The notes beneath the pieces were generated by a model. It was not told the origin of the DNA. It saw only the letters and a program-made list of their open reading frames with translations, and searched no databases. DNA of 64,000 nt from Pseudomonas versuta. Lineage in GTDB: Bacteria; Pseudomonadota; Gammaproteobacteria; Pseudomonadales; Pseudomonadaceae. Below, one piece after another: positions 18,519 through 27,700 of this stretch; the first letter of the stretch is position 1, and the number at the start of each line of letters is the position of its first letter. The DNA lies in contig NZ_CP012676.1 of assembly GCF_001294575.1 (NCBI RefSeq), positions 4,730,001 to 4,794,000 of the forward strand, in the 5' to 3' direction. The position numbers and the translations under genes were made by a program.

Positions 18519-19629
18519 AACCCACGACCTCGACCTGTTGTGCCCATTGTTCGGCGCGCTTGCGCAGTTCGTCCGCGCCCAGTGAGGAGCTGGTCACACT
18601 GAGCAACAGTTGGCCCAGGGCATGGCCCTGAATCTGTTCAACCCCGCCATGCAGCAGCCGCACCTGACCGCCCAGAGCGCTGAACAACGCACCCAGATCC
18701 GGTTCCTGGTCCTGGCTGCCGGTAAAACGCAGACGCAGAATCACACTTGAATGTGACGATGCCGGCTGCGCGCTGATGCGGTTTTTCAGGGCTTCGGGCA
18801 GGCTGTCTTGCAGCGGTGCGAGCAAGGTTTTGCTGACCTCGTGTTGCGGGTCGCCGAACACTTGCCACACCGGGCCCTGCTCGACGATCCGGCCTTGTTC
18901 CAGTACCACCACGCGGTGGCAGATATCGCGAATCACCGCCATCTCGTGGGTGATGAGGATGATGGTCAGGCCCAGGCGCTGATTGATCTCGCGCAGCAGG
19001 CCGAGGATCGACTGGGTGGTCTCCGGATCAAGGGCCGAGGTGGCCTCGTCACAGAGCAGGATCGCCGGGTCATGGACCAGCGCGCGGGCAATGCCGACCC
19101 GCTGTTTCTGCCCGCCCGAAAGCTGCGCCGGATAGGCCGTGTGCTTGCCTTGCAGGCCCACCAGCTCCAGCAGTTCTCGGACTTTTTGCTCGCGTTGCAG
19201 CTTGGGCACGCCTGCAACCTTGAGCGGCAGTTCGACGTTCTGCCACACGGTTTTGGCCGACATCAGGTTGAAGTGCTGGAAGATCATGCCGGTTTGCCGG
19301 CGCAGCGCCACCAGCCGGTTTTCATCGAAGTCACCGATGTCGGTTTGATCGATCAGCACGCGACCGCTGCTGGGTTGCTCCAGGCGATTGATGGTGCGGA
19401 TCAGCGACGATTTGCCGGCACCGCTGCGGCCGATAATGCCGAAAATCTCCCCGTGCTGAATCGCCAGGTCGATACCCTTGAGGGCATCCACCGGTCCCTG
19501 GCGACCTTCATAGGTTTTGCCCACGCCGATAAAACGCACATGGGCCTGGCTCAGTTCAGGGTGCAGCTGGGTGTGGGTCGCGCCAGGCTGCGGCTGATCG
19601 AGCCGCTCGCGAGCAATAGCCACGTTCAT
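18508..19629 (-). CDS. metN: Methionine ABC transporter ATP-binding protein MetN
   Basis: 373 residues. Walker A GRSGAGKS at 67-74, signature LSGGQKQR and Walker [12 protein letters not shown]. The last 85 or so residues form a NIL regulatory domain that binds methionine in this family. An N-terminal extension of about 30 residues precedes the ABC domain start ([13 protein letters not shown]) and makes the protein longer than E. coli MetN. It starts 2 bp after the metQ stop. Confidence 0.92.
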   Translation of the reverse strand: MNVAIARERLDQPQPGATHTQLHPELSQAHVRFIGVGKTYEGRQGPVDALKGIDLAIQHGEIFGIIGRSGAGKSSLIRTINRLEQPSSGRVLIDQTDIGDFDENRLVALRRQTGMIFQHFNLMSAKTVWQNVELPLKVAGVPKLQREQKVRELLELVGLQGKHTAYPAQLSGGQKQRVGIARALVHDPAILLCDEATSALDPETTQSILGLLREINQRLGLTIILITHEMAVIRDICHRVVVLEQGRIVEQGPVWQVFGDPQHEVSKTLLAPLQDSLPEALKNRISAQPASSHSSVILRLRFTGSQDQEPDLGALFSALGGQVRLLHGGVEQIQGHALGQLLLSVTSSSLGADELRKRAEQWAQQVEVVGYGI

Positions 19630-19631
19630 GT

Positions 19632-20429
19632 TCAGTTATCCCAGCCAGGTTGATACAGGGTGCCGTAGGCCTTATCCAGCGAGGCTTTGACCACAGGCGA
19701 GTGCTGGTAGATGTCGACAAATTTTGCCAGTCGCGGGTCGTCCTTGTTCTTGGGCTGGATCACGAATTGAATGACGTATTCCGGGTGGTCGATGCCGTCA
19801 AACAACAGTGCCGAATTGGCATCGAAGTTTTTCGACAGGCGGATGTAGTGCGGGTAACCCTGCACCAGATCGGCATCGTCATAAGCGCGCACCAGCTGCA
19901 CGGCTTCGACCTGCAGGATTTTGATGTTTTTCGGATTGGCGATGATGTCTTCTTCGGTCGCCTTGTAGCCTACGCCGGGCTTGAGGGTGATGAGGCCGGC
20001 TTTGGCCAGCAGTTGCAGGCCGCGTCCGCTGTTGATCGGGTCATTGGCGATGGCCACCGTAGCGCCCTGGGGCAGTTGGTCCAGGCTTTTGTATTTTTTC
20101 GAGTACAGGCCCACGTTGTTGATGATGCCTTTGGCATAGGGCACCAGATTAAACCCGCCGGCAGCGTTGGCGTTCTCCAGGAACGGGATGTGCTGGAAGT
20201 AGTTCACGTCGATGTCGCCGCTATTGAGGCTGACGTTGGGAGCGATCCAGTCGCTGAACTCGATCAGCTCGACATCAAGGCCTTGCTTCTTGGCTTCGCT
20301 CACCGTCGTCTCAAGGGCGGGAGCAAAGGCCGCCGTGGTGCCGACCTTGAGCGGGGCGTCGCTGGCGAACACGATGCCGCTGAACAGTCCGAGCGCCAGA
20401 ACCAGTGGGGTTAAGTGTTTTTTGTGCAT
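19632..20429 (-). CDS. metQ: Methionine-binding protein MetQ
   Basis: 265 residues from the ATG at 20429 ([14 protein letters not shown]); an in-frame alternative start is at 20462. The signal peptide ends near [13 protein letters not shown]. No lipobox cysteine is present, so it is probably a soluble periplasmic protein rather than the lipoprotein form known from E. coli. NlpA family, first of metQNI. A REP at 20466-20526 separates it from the upstream monooxygenase gene on the same strand. Confidence 0.91.
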   Translation of the reverse strand: MHKKHLTPLVLALGLFSGIVFASDAPLKVGTTAAFAPALETTVSEAKKQGLDVELIEFSDWIAPNVSLNSGDIDVNYFQHIPFLENANAAGGFNLVPYAKGIINNVGLYSKKYKSLDQLPQGATVAIANDPINSGRGLQLLAKAGLITLKPGVGYKATEEDIIANPKNIKILQVEAVQLVRAYDDADLVQGYPHYIRLSKNFDANSALLFDGIDHPEYVIQFVIQPKNKDDPRLAKFVDIYQHSPVVKASLDKAYGTLYQPGWDN

Positions 20430-20465
20430 GGGGCAAATTCCATTCAAAAATTCAGAATTCAAATC

Positions 20466-20526
20466 CTGTGGGCGCGAGCTTGCCCGCGAGCATCTGACGG
20501 CTCGTGAGCAAGCTCGCTCCTGCAGG
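20466..20526. repeat. REP pair between the flavin monooxygenase gene and metQ
   Basis: CCTGTGGGCGCGAGCTTGCC faces GTGAGCAAGCTCGCTCC and GCAGG. Variant arms. Located 2 bp from the monooxygenase stop. Confidence 0.78.
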
Positions 20527-20527
20527 G

Positions 20528-21889
20528 TTATTCGGGTTGGCGGTAACTGGCGCCGGTATGCCGCCCGGGCAAGTGCGCGTCGCCTTCGGTAAACAGTTTT
20601 TGCCGCAGGCTGCCTACGTCATACGCGGTCTTGTAGGAACCGCGGCGCTGCAACTCGGGGACTACCAGGTCGATAAAGTCGACATAGCTTTCCGGCGTCA
20701 CGATGCGTGTCAGGTTGAAGCCGTCCAGACCGGTCTCTTGGATCCACGATTCGAGCTCGTCGGCCACCTGTTCCGGTGAACCCACCAACGTCATGTAGCG
20801 TCCGCCCAATGCGTGTTGCTCAAGCAGTTTGCGGCGCGTCCAGTCGTTGTTTTGCAGCACTTTGGTGGCGGACTGGATGGCGTTGTTCTTCACGTACTGG
20901 ATCGGCTCGTCCAGTTCGTAGTCGGCAAAGTCGATGCCCGTGGAGCTGGAAAAATGCGCCACTCCGGCTTCGGCACTGGCATAGCCCAGGTACTCTTCGC
21001 GCTTGGCCCGGGCCAGGGCTTCGGTGGGCGCGACGATGACGTTGAGGCCCATAAACAGTTTGATGTCATCCGGGTTGCGTCCTGCCGCCACGGCGCTGGC
21101 GCGAACCTTGTCGACCTGGGCTTTGGTCGCCGCCTTGGTCTGGCCACTGATGAACACGCACTCGGCATGGCGCCCGGCAAACACCAGCCCCCGATCCGAA
21201 CTGCCAGCTTGAAACAGTACCGGCGTGCGCTGCGGTGAGGGTTCGCACAGGTGATAACCCTCGACCTGGTAGAACTCACCGGTGTGTTTGACCTTGTGCA
21301 CCTTGTCGGGCCGGGCATAGATGCGCTGCGCCGGGTCGTTGACCACGGCGCCGTTTTCCCAGCTGCCTTCCCAGAGTTTGTACAACACCTCCAGGTATTC
21401 ATCGGCCTGGTCGTAGCGCCGGTCGTGTTCGACTTGCTCGGTCAGGCCCATGGCCTTGGCCGCGCTGTCCAGATAACCGGTGACGATGTTCCAGCCCACG
21501 CGGCCGCGGGTCAGGTGGTCCAGTGTCGACATGCGGCGCGCGAATAAATACGGGGGCTCGTAGGTCAGGTTTGCGGTCAGGCCAAAGCCAAGGTTTTTGG
21601 TCACGGCCGCCATGGCCGATACCAGCAGCAGCGGGTCGTTGACCGGCAGCTGGATCGACTCCTTGAGCGGAACATCAACCGACTGTTGATAGACGTCGTA
21701 GACGCCGACGATATCGGCGATAAACAGCCCGTCAAACAGCCCGCGCTCCAGCAGCTGTGCCAGCTCCGTCCAGTATTCCAGGGTGTTGAATCGGGTGGAG
21801 GTGTCCCGTGGATGAGTCCACAACCCGTGGTTGATGTGGCCAATGCAGTTCATGTTGAAGGCATTGATCAGGATTTTCTTTTTGCTCAT
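20528..21889 (-). CDS. NtaA/DmoA-family FMN-dependent monooxygenase
   Basis: 453 residues of the bacterial-luciferase-like class that includes NtaA, SnaA, DszA and DmoA (opening KKILINAFNMNCIGHINHG; RGRVGWNIVTGYLDSAAKAMG near 135-155 is diagnostic). These enzymes use FMNH2 and oxygen to cleave C-S or C-N bonds. Its ATG overlaps the stop of an SfnB-family gene (ATGA), and metQNI follows, so a sulfur substrate such as a thioether, sulfone or sulfonate is most likely. SsuE or a distant reductase could supply FMNH2. Exact substrate unknown. Confidence 0.87.
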   Translation of the reverse strand: MSKKKILINAFNMNCIGHINHGLWTHPRDTSTRFNTLEYWTELAQLLERGLFDGLFIADIVGVYDVYQQSVDVPLKESIQLPVNDPLLLVSAMAAVTKNLGFGLTANLTYEPPYLFARRMSTLDHLTRGRVGWNIVTGYLDSAAKAMGLTEQVEHDRRYDQADEYLEVLYKLWEGSWENGAVVNDPAQRIYARPDKVHKVKHTGEFYQVEGYHLCEPSPQRTPVLFQAGSSDRGLVFAGRHAECVFISGQTKAATKAQVDKVRASAVAAGRNPDDIKLFMGLNVIVAPTEALARAKREEYLGYASAEAGVAHFSSSTGIDFADYELDEPIQYVKNNAIQSATKVLQNNDWTRRKLLEQHALGGRYMTLVGSPEQVADELESWIQETGLDGFNLTRIVTPESYVDFIDLVVPELQRRGSYKTAYDVGSLRQKLFTEGDAHLPGRHTGASYRQPE

Positions 21890-23085
21890 CAGATGGTCCC
21901 CCGCAATGGCGGGTTTACATCGTTCAGGTAGTAGTTACCTACCGCGTGATATTTCCAGCGCACCGGATCGTGCAGGGTGTGGACGCGAGCATTGCGCCAA
22001 TGACGATCGAGCCCGTGTTCGGCAAGGGTGGCCTGGCTGCCCGCCAGTTCAAACAGGGTGCTGCCGGCGGCTAGCGAAATCTCGGTGCTGATGGCGCGCG
22101 CTTCTGCCACCGCTATCGAGGCGGCTGCCACGGTGCCGGCATGGGTATTGGCCTGGGCGATATCCAGCAGTTCACCGGCGCGCTCCAGCAAGGCTTCGCC
22201 AGCATGCAGACGCACACTCAGGCGGCCAAAGCTTTTCAGGGTCAGTGGGTCTTCGCTGGCGATATCGGTGGTGGCATCGATCCAGGGCCGGGTCTTGGTG
22301 CTTACAAAATGCAGCGCGTCTTCAAAGGCGGCGCGGGCGATGCCGGTGTCGATGGCTGCGTGGAGGATTTGCGCCAGCGGGCCAACCGGGGTCGGGCGCT
22401 CAAAGGCGCTTTGAAACGGGATCACGTCTTCAGTGGCGACGAATACATTGTCGAACAGCACGGAACCACTGCCGGTGGTGCGCTGGCCGAAGCCGCTCCA
22501 GTCGTCGATCACGGTCAGGCCGTCGCTGTCGCGGGGCACAAACGCCAGGTGCTGTACGCCGTTGTCATCGACTACCGAGGTCGGAATCCGCTGCGCATAC
22601 AGGGCGCCAGTGGCGTAGAACTTGCGACCGGTAATGCGGTAACCGTCTTCGGCTTTGGCCAGATGGGTCGTACGGTCGTGGGCGGTTTTAGTACCTGTTT
22701 CGGCCAGGGCATTACCAAAGCGCTGCCCGGCCAGGACCTCGGCATACAGCCGCGCCTGTTGCGCCGGCGTGCCATTGACCCGCAGTACTTCAAGTGCATA
22801 AAAATGGTTTTGCGGGATTTGCCCCAGCGAGGCGTCAGCAGCAGCAATCAACGCCACCACCTGTGCCAGCGTGACATTGGACACACCGGCGCCGCCCAGG
22901 GCCTTCGGCACAGTGATGCCCCACAGGCCGGTGTGGGAAAACAGTTCGAGTTCATCAAAGGGCAGGCGTCGTTCGCGGTCGCGTACAGCGCTCTCGCGTT
23001 TGAAATGTGCGGCGAGCTCACGGGCGACGCTCAGGGCCTCGGCATCACTGCGGATGACCGGGACCTGTTTGGATATCAGTGACAT
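21889..23085 (-). CDS. SfnB-family sulfur-acquisition oxidoreductase (acyl-CoA dehydrogenase fold), copy 1
   Basis: 398 residues from the ATG at 23085, preceded by GGAGAT; a TTG at 23103 is less likely. It has an acyl-CoA dehydrogenase/DszC-like fold: helical N-terminus, the NALAETGTKTAHDRTTHL and DDWSGFGQRTTGSGSVLFDNV regions of the FMN-binding barrel, and a C-terminal HWRNARVHTLHDPVRWKYHAVG signature. SfnB relatives are induced on dimethylsulfone or sulfate starvation and are thought to be flavin-dependent oxygenases. It lies 14 bp after a paralogue and overlaps the downstream monooxygenase start by 1-3 bases. Confidence 0.88.
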   Translation of the reverse strand: MSLISKQVPVIRSDAEALSVARELAAHFKRESAVRDRERRLPFDELELFSHTGLWGITVPKALGGAGVSNVTLAQVVALIAAADASLGQIPQNHFYALEVLRVNGTPAQQARLYAEVLAGQRFGNALAETGTKTAHDRTTHLAKAEDGYRITGRKFYATGALYAQRIPTSVVDDNGVQHLAFVPRDSDGLTVIDDWSGFGQRTTGSGSVLFDNVFVATEDVIPFQSAFERPTPVGPLAQILHAAIDTGIARAAFEDALHFVSTKTRPWIDATTDIASEDPLTLKSFGRLSVRLHAGEALLERAGELLDIAQANTHAGTVAAASIAVAEARAISTEISLAAGSTLFELAGSQATLAEHGLDRHWRNARVHTLHDPVRWKYHAVGNYYLNDVNPPLRGTI

Positions 23086-23099
23086 GGGTATCTCCGTAG

Positions 23100-24341
23100 T
23101 CAAATCCAGGAATGCCGGGCAGGCAGGGTGCCGTTGAGGCGATAGGTGCCGATGGCGTGGTATTTCCAGCGGACCGGGTCGTGCAGGGTGTGAACCCGTG
23201 CGTTGCGCCAGTGGCGGTCGAGGTTGTACCGGGCCAGAGATGCGCTGCTACCTGCCAGTTCGAAGAGTTTTTCGCTGGCCAGCAACGACAGCTCGGTGCT
23301 CAGCACCTTGGCTTCGGCCACGGCAATCGAAGCCCGGGCGGCGGCCTGCGCGTCAATCGGCGCGGCGCTGACTTCATCCAGTACCCGGCCTGCTTTGCGC
23401 AGCAAGGCTTCGGCCGCGTGCAGCTCGATCTTCAATTTGCCGATGTCGGCGATGACATAGGGATCATCGCTGTTGCGTTCAACGTTGGCGTCGATCCACG
23501 GCCGGGAACGTTCACGTACAAAACTGATGGCGTCGGTAATGGCTTCGCGGGCGATGCCCAGATCGATGGCGGCCTGGATCAGTTGCGACACCGAGCCCTG
23601 AATGTTCGGGACTTCGCTCAGGCGCCAGCTGTCGATGACCAGTTCGTCATCGATTCGCACGTTGTTGAGCAACACGGTGCCGCTGGCGGTGGTGCGCTGG
23701 CCAAAGCCGGACCAGTCATCGACAACGCGCAGGCCGGGAGTACCGCGGCGAACAAAGGCCATGACCGGTTTGCCGTCGTCGTTGAGCGCCTTGACTGCGA
23801 TCCAGTGCGCGAACAGTGCACCGGTGGAGTAAAACTTCTGACCGCTGATAACCAGGTCATCCTCGTCAGCGGTAATGCGTGCCTTCAAGTCGAGGGTATT
23901 TTTACTACCGCGCTCAGGCCCTGCATTACCAATGCGCCAGCCTTGCAGCACGCTGCTGAACAGTTGTTCTTTTTGCGACGGGGTCGCGGTGCTCGAAATC
24001 AGATTGAGAATGCCCACCTGGTTCTGCGGAATCTGCCCCAGCGCCGGGTCGGCAGCCGAGATAATGGCAAACACTTCAGCCAGGGTGACGAACGATACCT
24101 GTGGCCCGCCGAACTCGCGGGGAATGGAAATACTGCCAAGTCCACTGCGGGTGAACTGCTCAATAAGTGACCACGGTAATTTGCGTTGCTGATCGCGTTT
24201 TGCGGCGTGCTCACGGGCGGCGCCAGCCAGATCGCGTGCGGCTTGAAGGGCTTCGTTGTCGGTGCGCAGGATGTGCGCTGCGAGCAACAAGGGCGCGACA
24301 TCCAGGTCGCTTTGCAGGTGTGCATTCGCCAGGTTCGACAT
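23100..24341 (-). CDS. SfnB-family sulfur-acquisition oxidoreductase, copy 2
   Basis: 413 residues from the ATG at 24341; a GTG one codon upstream is possible, and GGAG serves both. It is paralogous to the next gene, sharing VVDDWSGFGQRTTASGTVLLNNV and HWRNARVHTLHDPVRWKYHA. The N-terminus is about 15 residues longer. As first gene of the minus-strand unit (two SfnB copies, monooxygenase, then perhaps metQNI), it is preceded by a 361-bp spacer with a palindrome at 24432. Function beyond the family (flavin-dependent oxidation of an organosulfur compound) is not resolved. Confidence 0.88.
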   Translation of the reverse strand: MSNLANAHLQSDLDVAPLLLAAHILRTDNEALQAARDLAGAAREHAAKRDQQRKLPWSLIEQFTRSGLGSISIPREFGGPQVSFVTLAEVFAIISAADPALGQIPQNQVGILNLISSTATPSQKEQLFSSVLQGWRIGNAGPERGSKNTLDLKARITADEDDLVISGQKFYSTGALFAHWIAVKALNDDGKPVMAFVRRGTPGLRVVDDWSGFGQRTTASGTVLLNNVRIDDELVIDSWRLSEVPNIQGSVSQLIQAAIDLGIAREAITDAISFVRERSRPWIDANVERNSDDPYVIADIGKLKIELHAAEALLRKAGRVLDEVSAAPIDAQAAARASIAVAEAKVLSTELSLLASEKLFELAGSSASLARYNLDRHWRNARVHTLHDPVRWKYHAIGTYRLNGTLPARHSWI

Positions 24342-24702
24342 CACTGCTGCTCCTTGGCTGCACGCAATGCCCTGGCGATTTCCACAAGGGTAATTGTGTT
24401 ACGGACCATACCTACCTCGCATCTCATTGGAGCACCGCTTGAGCGGTGCGGATAAAAGCTGGAAAGTCCGGTGGTCCGGTGCATATACCCTAATTGAGTA
24501 TAAAAATTAAAAGAACTAACTTTTAGGAATATGGATAGACGATTCGTCTTGCTGACGGTTGCGGTTGCGTCATCGGGTTGCGGCGCTCTTGCGCGAACGG
24601 GGCTTTTTGTCGCGTCGTTTCCTACAAGTCCTGCTCATTGTTGGCCTCAAGTCAGCGCTTTTATTTTGCTATTTCTTTCCATCGCGCTAAGGAATAGCCA
24701 TC
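24342..24702. promoter_or_regulatory. Intergenic region upstream of the SfnB-type operon and the RHS gene
   Basis: 361 bp. Contains an 18-bp perfect palindrome GCACCGCTTGAGCGGTGC (24432-24449), a tandem GTCCGGTG direct repeat near 24467-24482, and an AT-rich inverted repeat TAAAAG-AACTAA-CTTTTA (24508-24525). Divergent promoters for the SfnB operon and the RHS gene must lie here. No convincing small ORF. Confidence 0.45.
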
Positions 24703-27700
24703 GTGACCAATCCAACTGACCACACCCCCGACACCCGATCCGCCGCCAGCCTGTTCAGTACTGGCGACGTTTATTCCGGTGCCTACAACTTCATGAGCAG
24801 CATCAGTGCCGGGGTCGACCCACGCACCGGTTCATTCTCGGCCTCGGTGAGCCTGCCCACCGGCGCCGCCAACGATCTGCGCGGGCCGATCAGCCAGCTG
24901 CGTCTGGGTTACAGCCCCTTGATGACCGAGGATCAGGGTTTTGGCCTGGGCTGGATGCTCGGCACCACGTCCTGGGACGGCGCCAGTCAGCAGTTGCAGC
25001 TCAATTCCGGCGAGCGTTTTCGCGGCGAGATTGTTGGCCAGGGCATGCGCTTCCCGGACGTTCGCTTGCCGGTGGTGACGGTTACGGTTCAGCGCCAGGA
25101 GATGTGGGTGCGGCATAACGACGGCACCTGTGAGCGCCTGATTCCATTGGCCGGGCATCCGAGCCTGTGGGTGGTCAGCACCCTGGTGGGAGCCGATGGC
25201 AGTGCCCTGAGTTTTGACTGGCGCTCGATCGGCAACGCGGCTTATTTGCAGCAAGTCAGCGATGCCCAGGGCCGTACACTGGTGGCACTTGCCTACGAAG
25301 GCCAGCTTACCCATCTGACTCTGCAACCCGACACTCCCTCACAGATGGTGATGACTTTTCAGCGCATCTCCGGGCAGTTGCGCCGGGTGACGGTGGACGG
25401 ATTGCCCAATAACGGCTGGCAGTTTGACTACAGCACCGCGAGCTCGGGCTTGTTGTTGCTGAGCAAATGCACCCAGCCCACCGGTAGCACCGAGGAAGTG
25501 ACCTACAGCGAGGCCAACGGCCTGAACCTGCCTGCAGGTGCGCCCTTTGCACGGATGCCGGTGGTCAGCCAGACCCGCAAGGACCCGGGCGATGGCCAGC
25601 CGGTGCAGCTGGTTCGTTATGACTACGGCCTTTATGGCTCCAACAATTACTTTGGCTGGCCGGCGGTGCGCCAGTGGCGCAACCGTGAGGACAATCTTTA
25701 CCACCTGACAGGGGGTGGCGATTTCCTTTATGGCTCTACCGAAACTCTGATGGATGCCCGGGGTACTGTTTTGCAAACGGTATCCCGCACCTTTAACCGT
25801 TTCCATCTGCTGACCCGCGAACGCACGTTACAGGGCCAGACCCTGCAGGAAACCGAGACCACCTATTACGACGAGCCCTGGCTGCCGATTGCCCGGCAAC
25901 TGCCTTACTTCCAGTTCCCGCACAAGGTGATTACCCGCAAGGCGCGGCTGGACGGGCAGCGGGTGCTGCGTGAACTGAGCACTGAAGAAGAAACCCGTTA
26001 CGACGACTTGGGCAACCCGGTGTGGCACCGCAATGCATTGGGTGGCATTGAAGCGTCGGAGTATTACCCGGTCAGTGGTGAGACCGACAACTGCCCGGCC
26101 GATCCGTTGGGCAGGATTACCCGTCTGAAAAGTCGCACAGTGAGTCCGCCACCCGGCACCGAGGGTCCGGTGAAGCAGACTCAATATCGCTATCAATCAT
26201 TGCCAGTACGTCAGGATGCGCCCGAGTTTGCACTGCCGACCTTTATCCAGAGCAGCGAGGAGAAACTGTTGCTGGTGGAGGGCGAAAAACGTACCGAGCT
26301 GGGCCGTTCCAGCCAGACCTTTATCGTCGATCCAGCATCGCCCCACCACGGTCGCATGCTCAGTGAAACTCAGACCGTGCAGGGTAAAAGCACCACCCGC
26401 TCCTACAGCTACCAGCTCAACCAAGCCCGCAATGCCCGCTCTCTTGAGCATGCAGTGCTGCAGGAAAACGTCACCGTCACCGGGCACGATGGGCATGAAT
26501 CCAGCTCCCAATCCTCGCAAGATCTGTACTCGGGTTTGATGGTCACCGAGCAGACCGATGAGCAAATGCGCATCGCCTTTGCCCACGATGCCCTGGGCCG
26601 TGTAGTACAAGAGGTCGCCGCCCCGGATTCGGCGTTCGAGGCCGAGGTCAATTGGGCCTATTCGTTGTCAGCGAACGAACGCTGCCAGACCCGAATCGGC
26701 GCTTCCGGGCGTAAGGAAACCGTCTGGCTGGATGGTATGGGCCGGGAAATTCGTCGAGAAAAACAGACCGACAGCGGTGAGACTTATACCGCCTGGACTG
26801 GCGAATATGACGTGTTGGGCCGGGTATTTCGGGAGACCAGCTACGACCTCGGTAACGAAGACACTCCGGCCCTGAGCCTGAGCACCGAACGTACCTTTGA
26901 TGACTGGGGCAATGTGCTGACCGAAACCGGGGCAGACGGCGTCACCCAACACACTGTTGCCGACCCGGTAGCCCTGACCGGCACCCGCTGGCAGACCGAC
27001 GCCAATGGCGTGGCCGGGCCCAAAACCGTGACCACCCAGGGTCTTGATGGACAGCCTTTAAAAGAACAGGTGTTTTGCGCCGATGGACTGCTCCAGCACG
27101 AACTGAGCTGGCGCTATGACGGGCTGGGTCGCTGCATCAGCCAGTCCGATGCCATGGGTCGGGAGACCTTGCAGGAGTGGGATGTCCGCGATCGACTGGT
27201 GTCGACCACGCTACCCGACGGCAGCCTGATCAAGCGCACCTACGCCGAAGGCCATGACGGTGAATTACCGGTCACGGTGTCGATCACCCATCCTTCGCTA
27301 GGCAGCAATGAAGTGCTGCTGGGCGAGCGCAAATACGACGGTCTTGGCCGATTGGTGTGGGAAAAGATCGGCCAGAGTGTGTCTGAATGGCAATACGCCG
27401 AAGGACAAATCCACGCCCATACCCAGACCTTGCCCGATGGCACCCAGGTCCAGACCGAACGCCAGCCGGAACTGGGCGGGGCGCTGCTGTCGATGCAAGC
27501 GCCGGGCATCAGCGTGTTCAACAAATACGATCCGTTAAGTGGCCGTTTGCTGGAAACACAGGGCAATCTGGGGCTGCAAAAAGATCACTGGTCGCCGTCC
27601 GGCCAATTGGTGAAGGCCGATTACGCCTGGCAAGGCGATCAACCGCGCTCGCAACAACAAACCACCACGCCATCGGGCAAGGTCACACGGCTGACCGATG

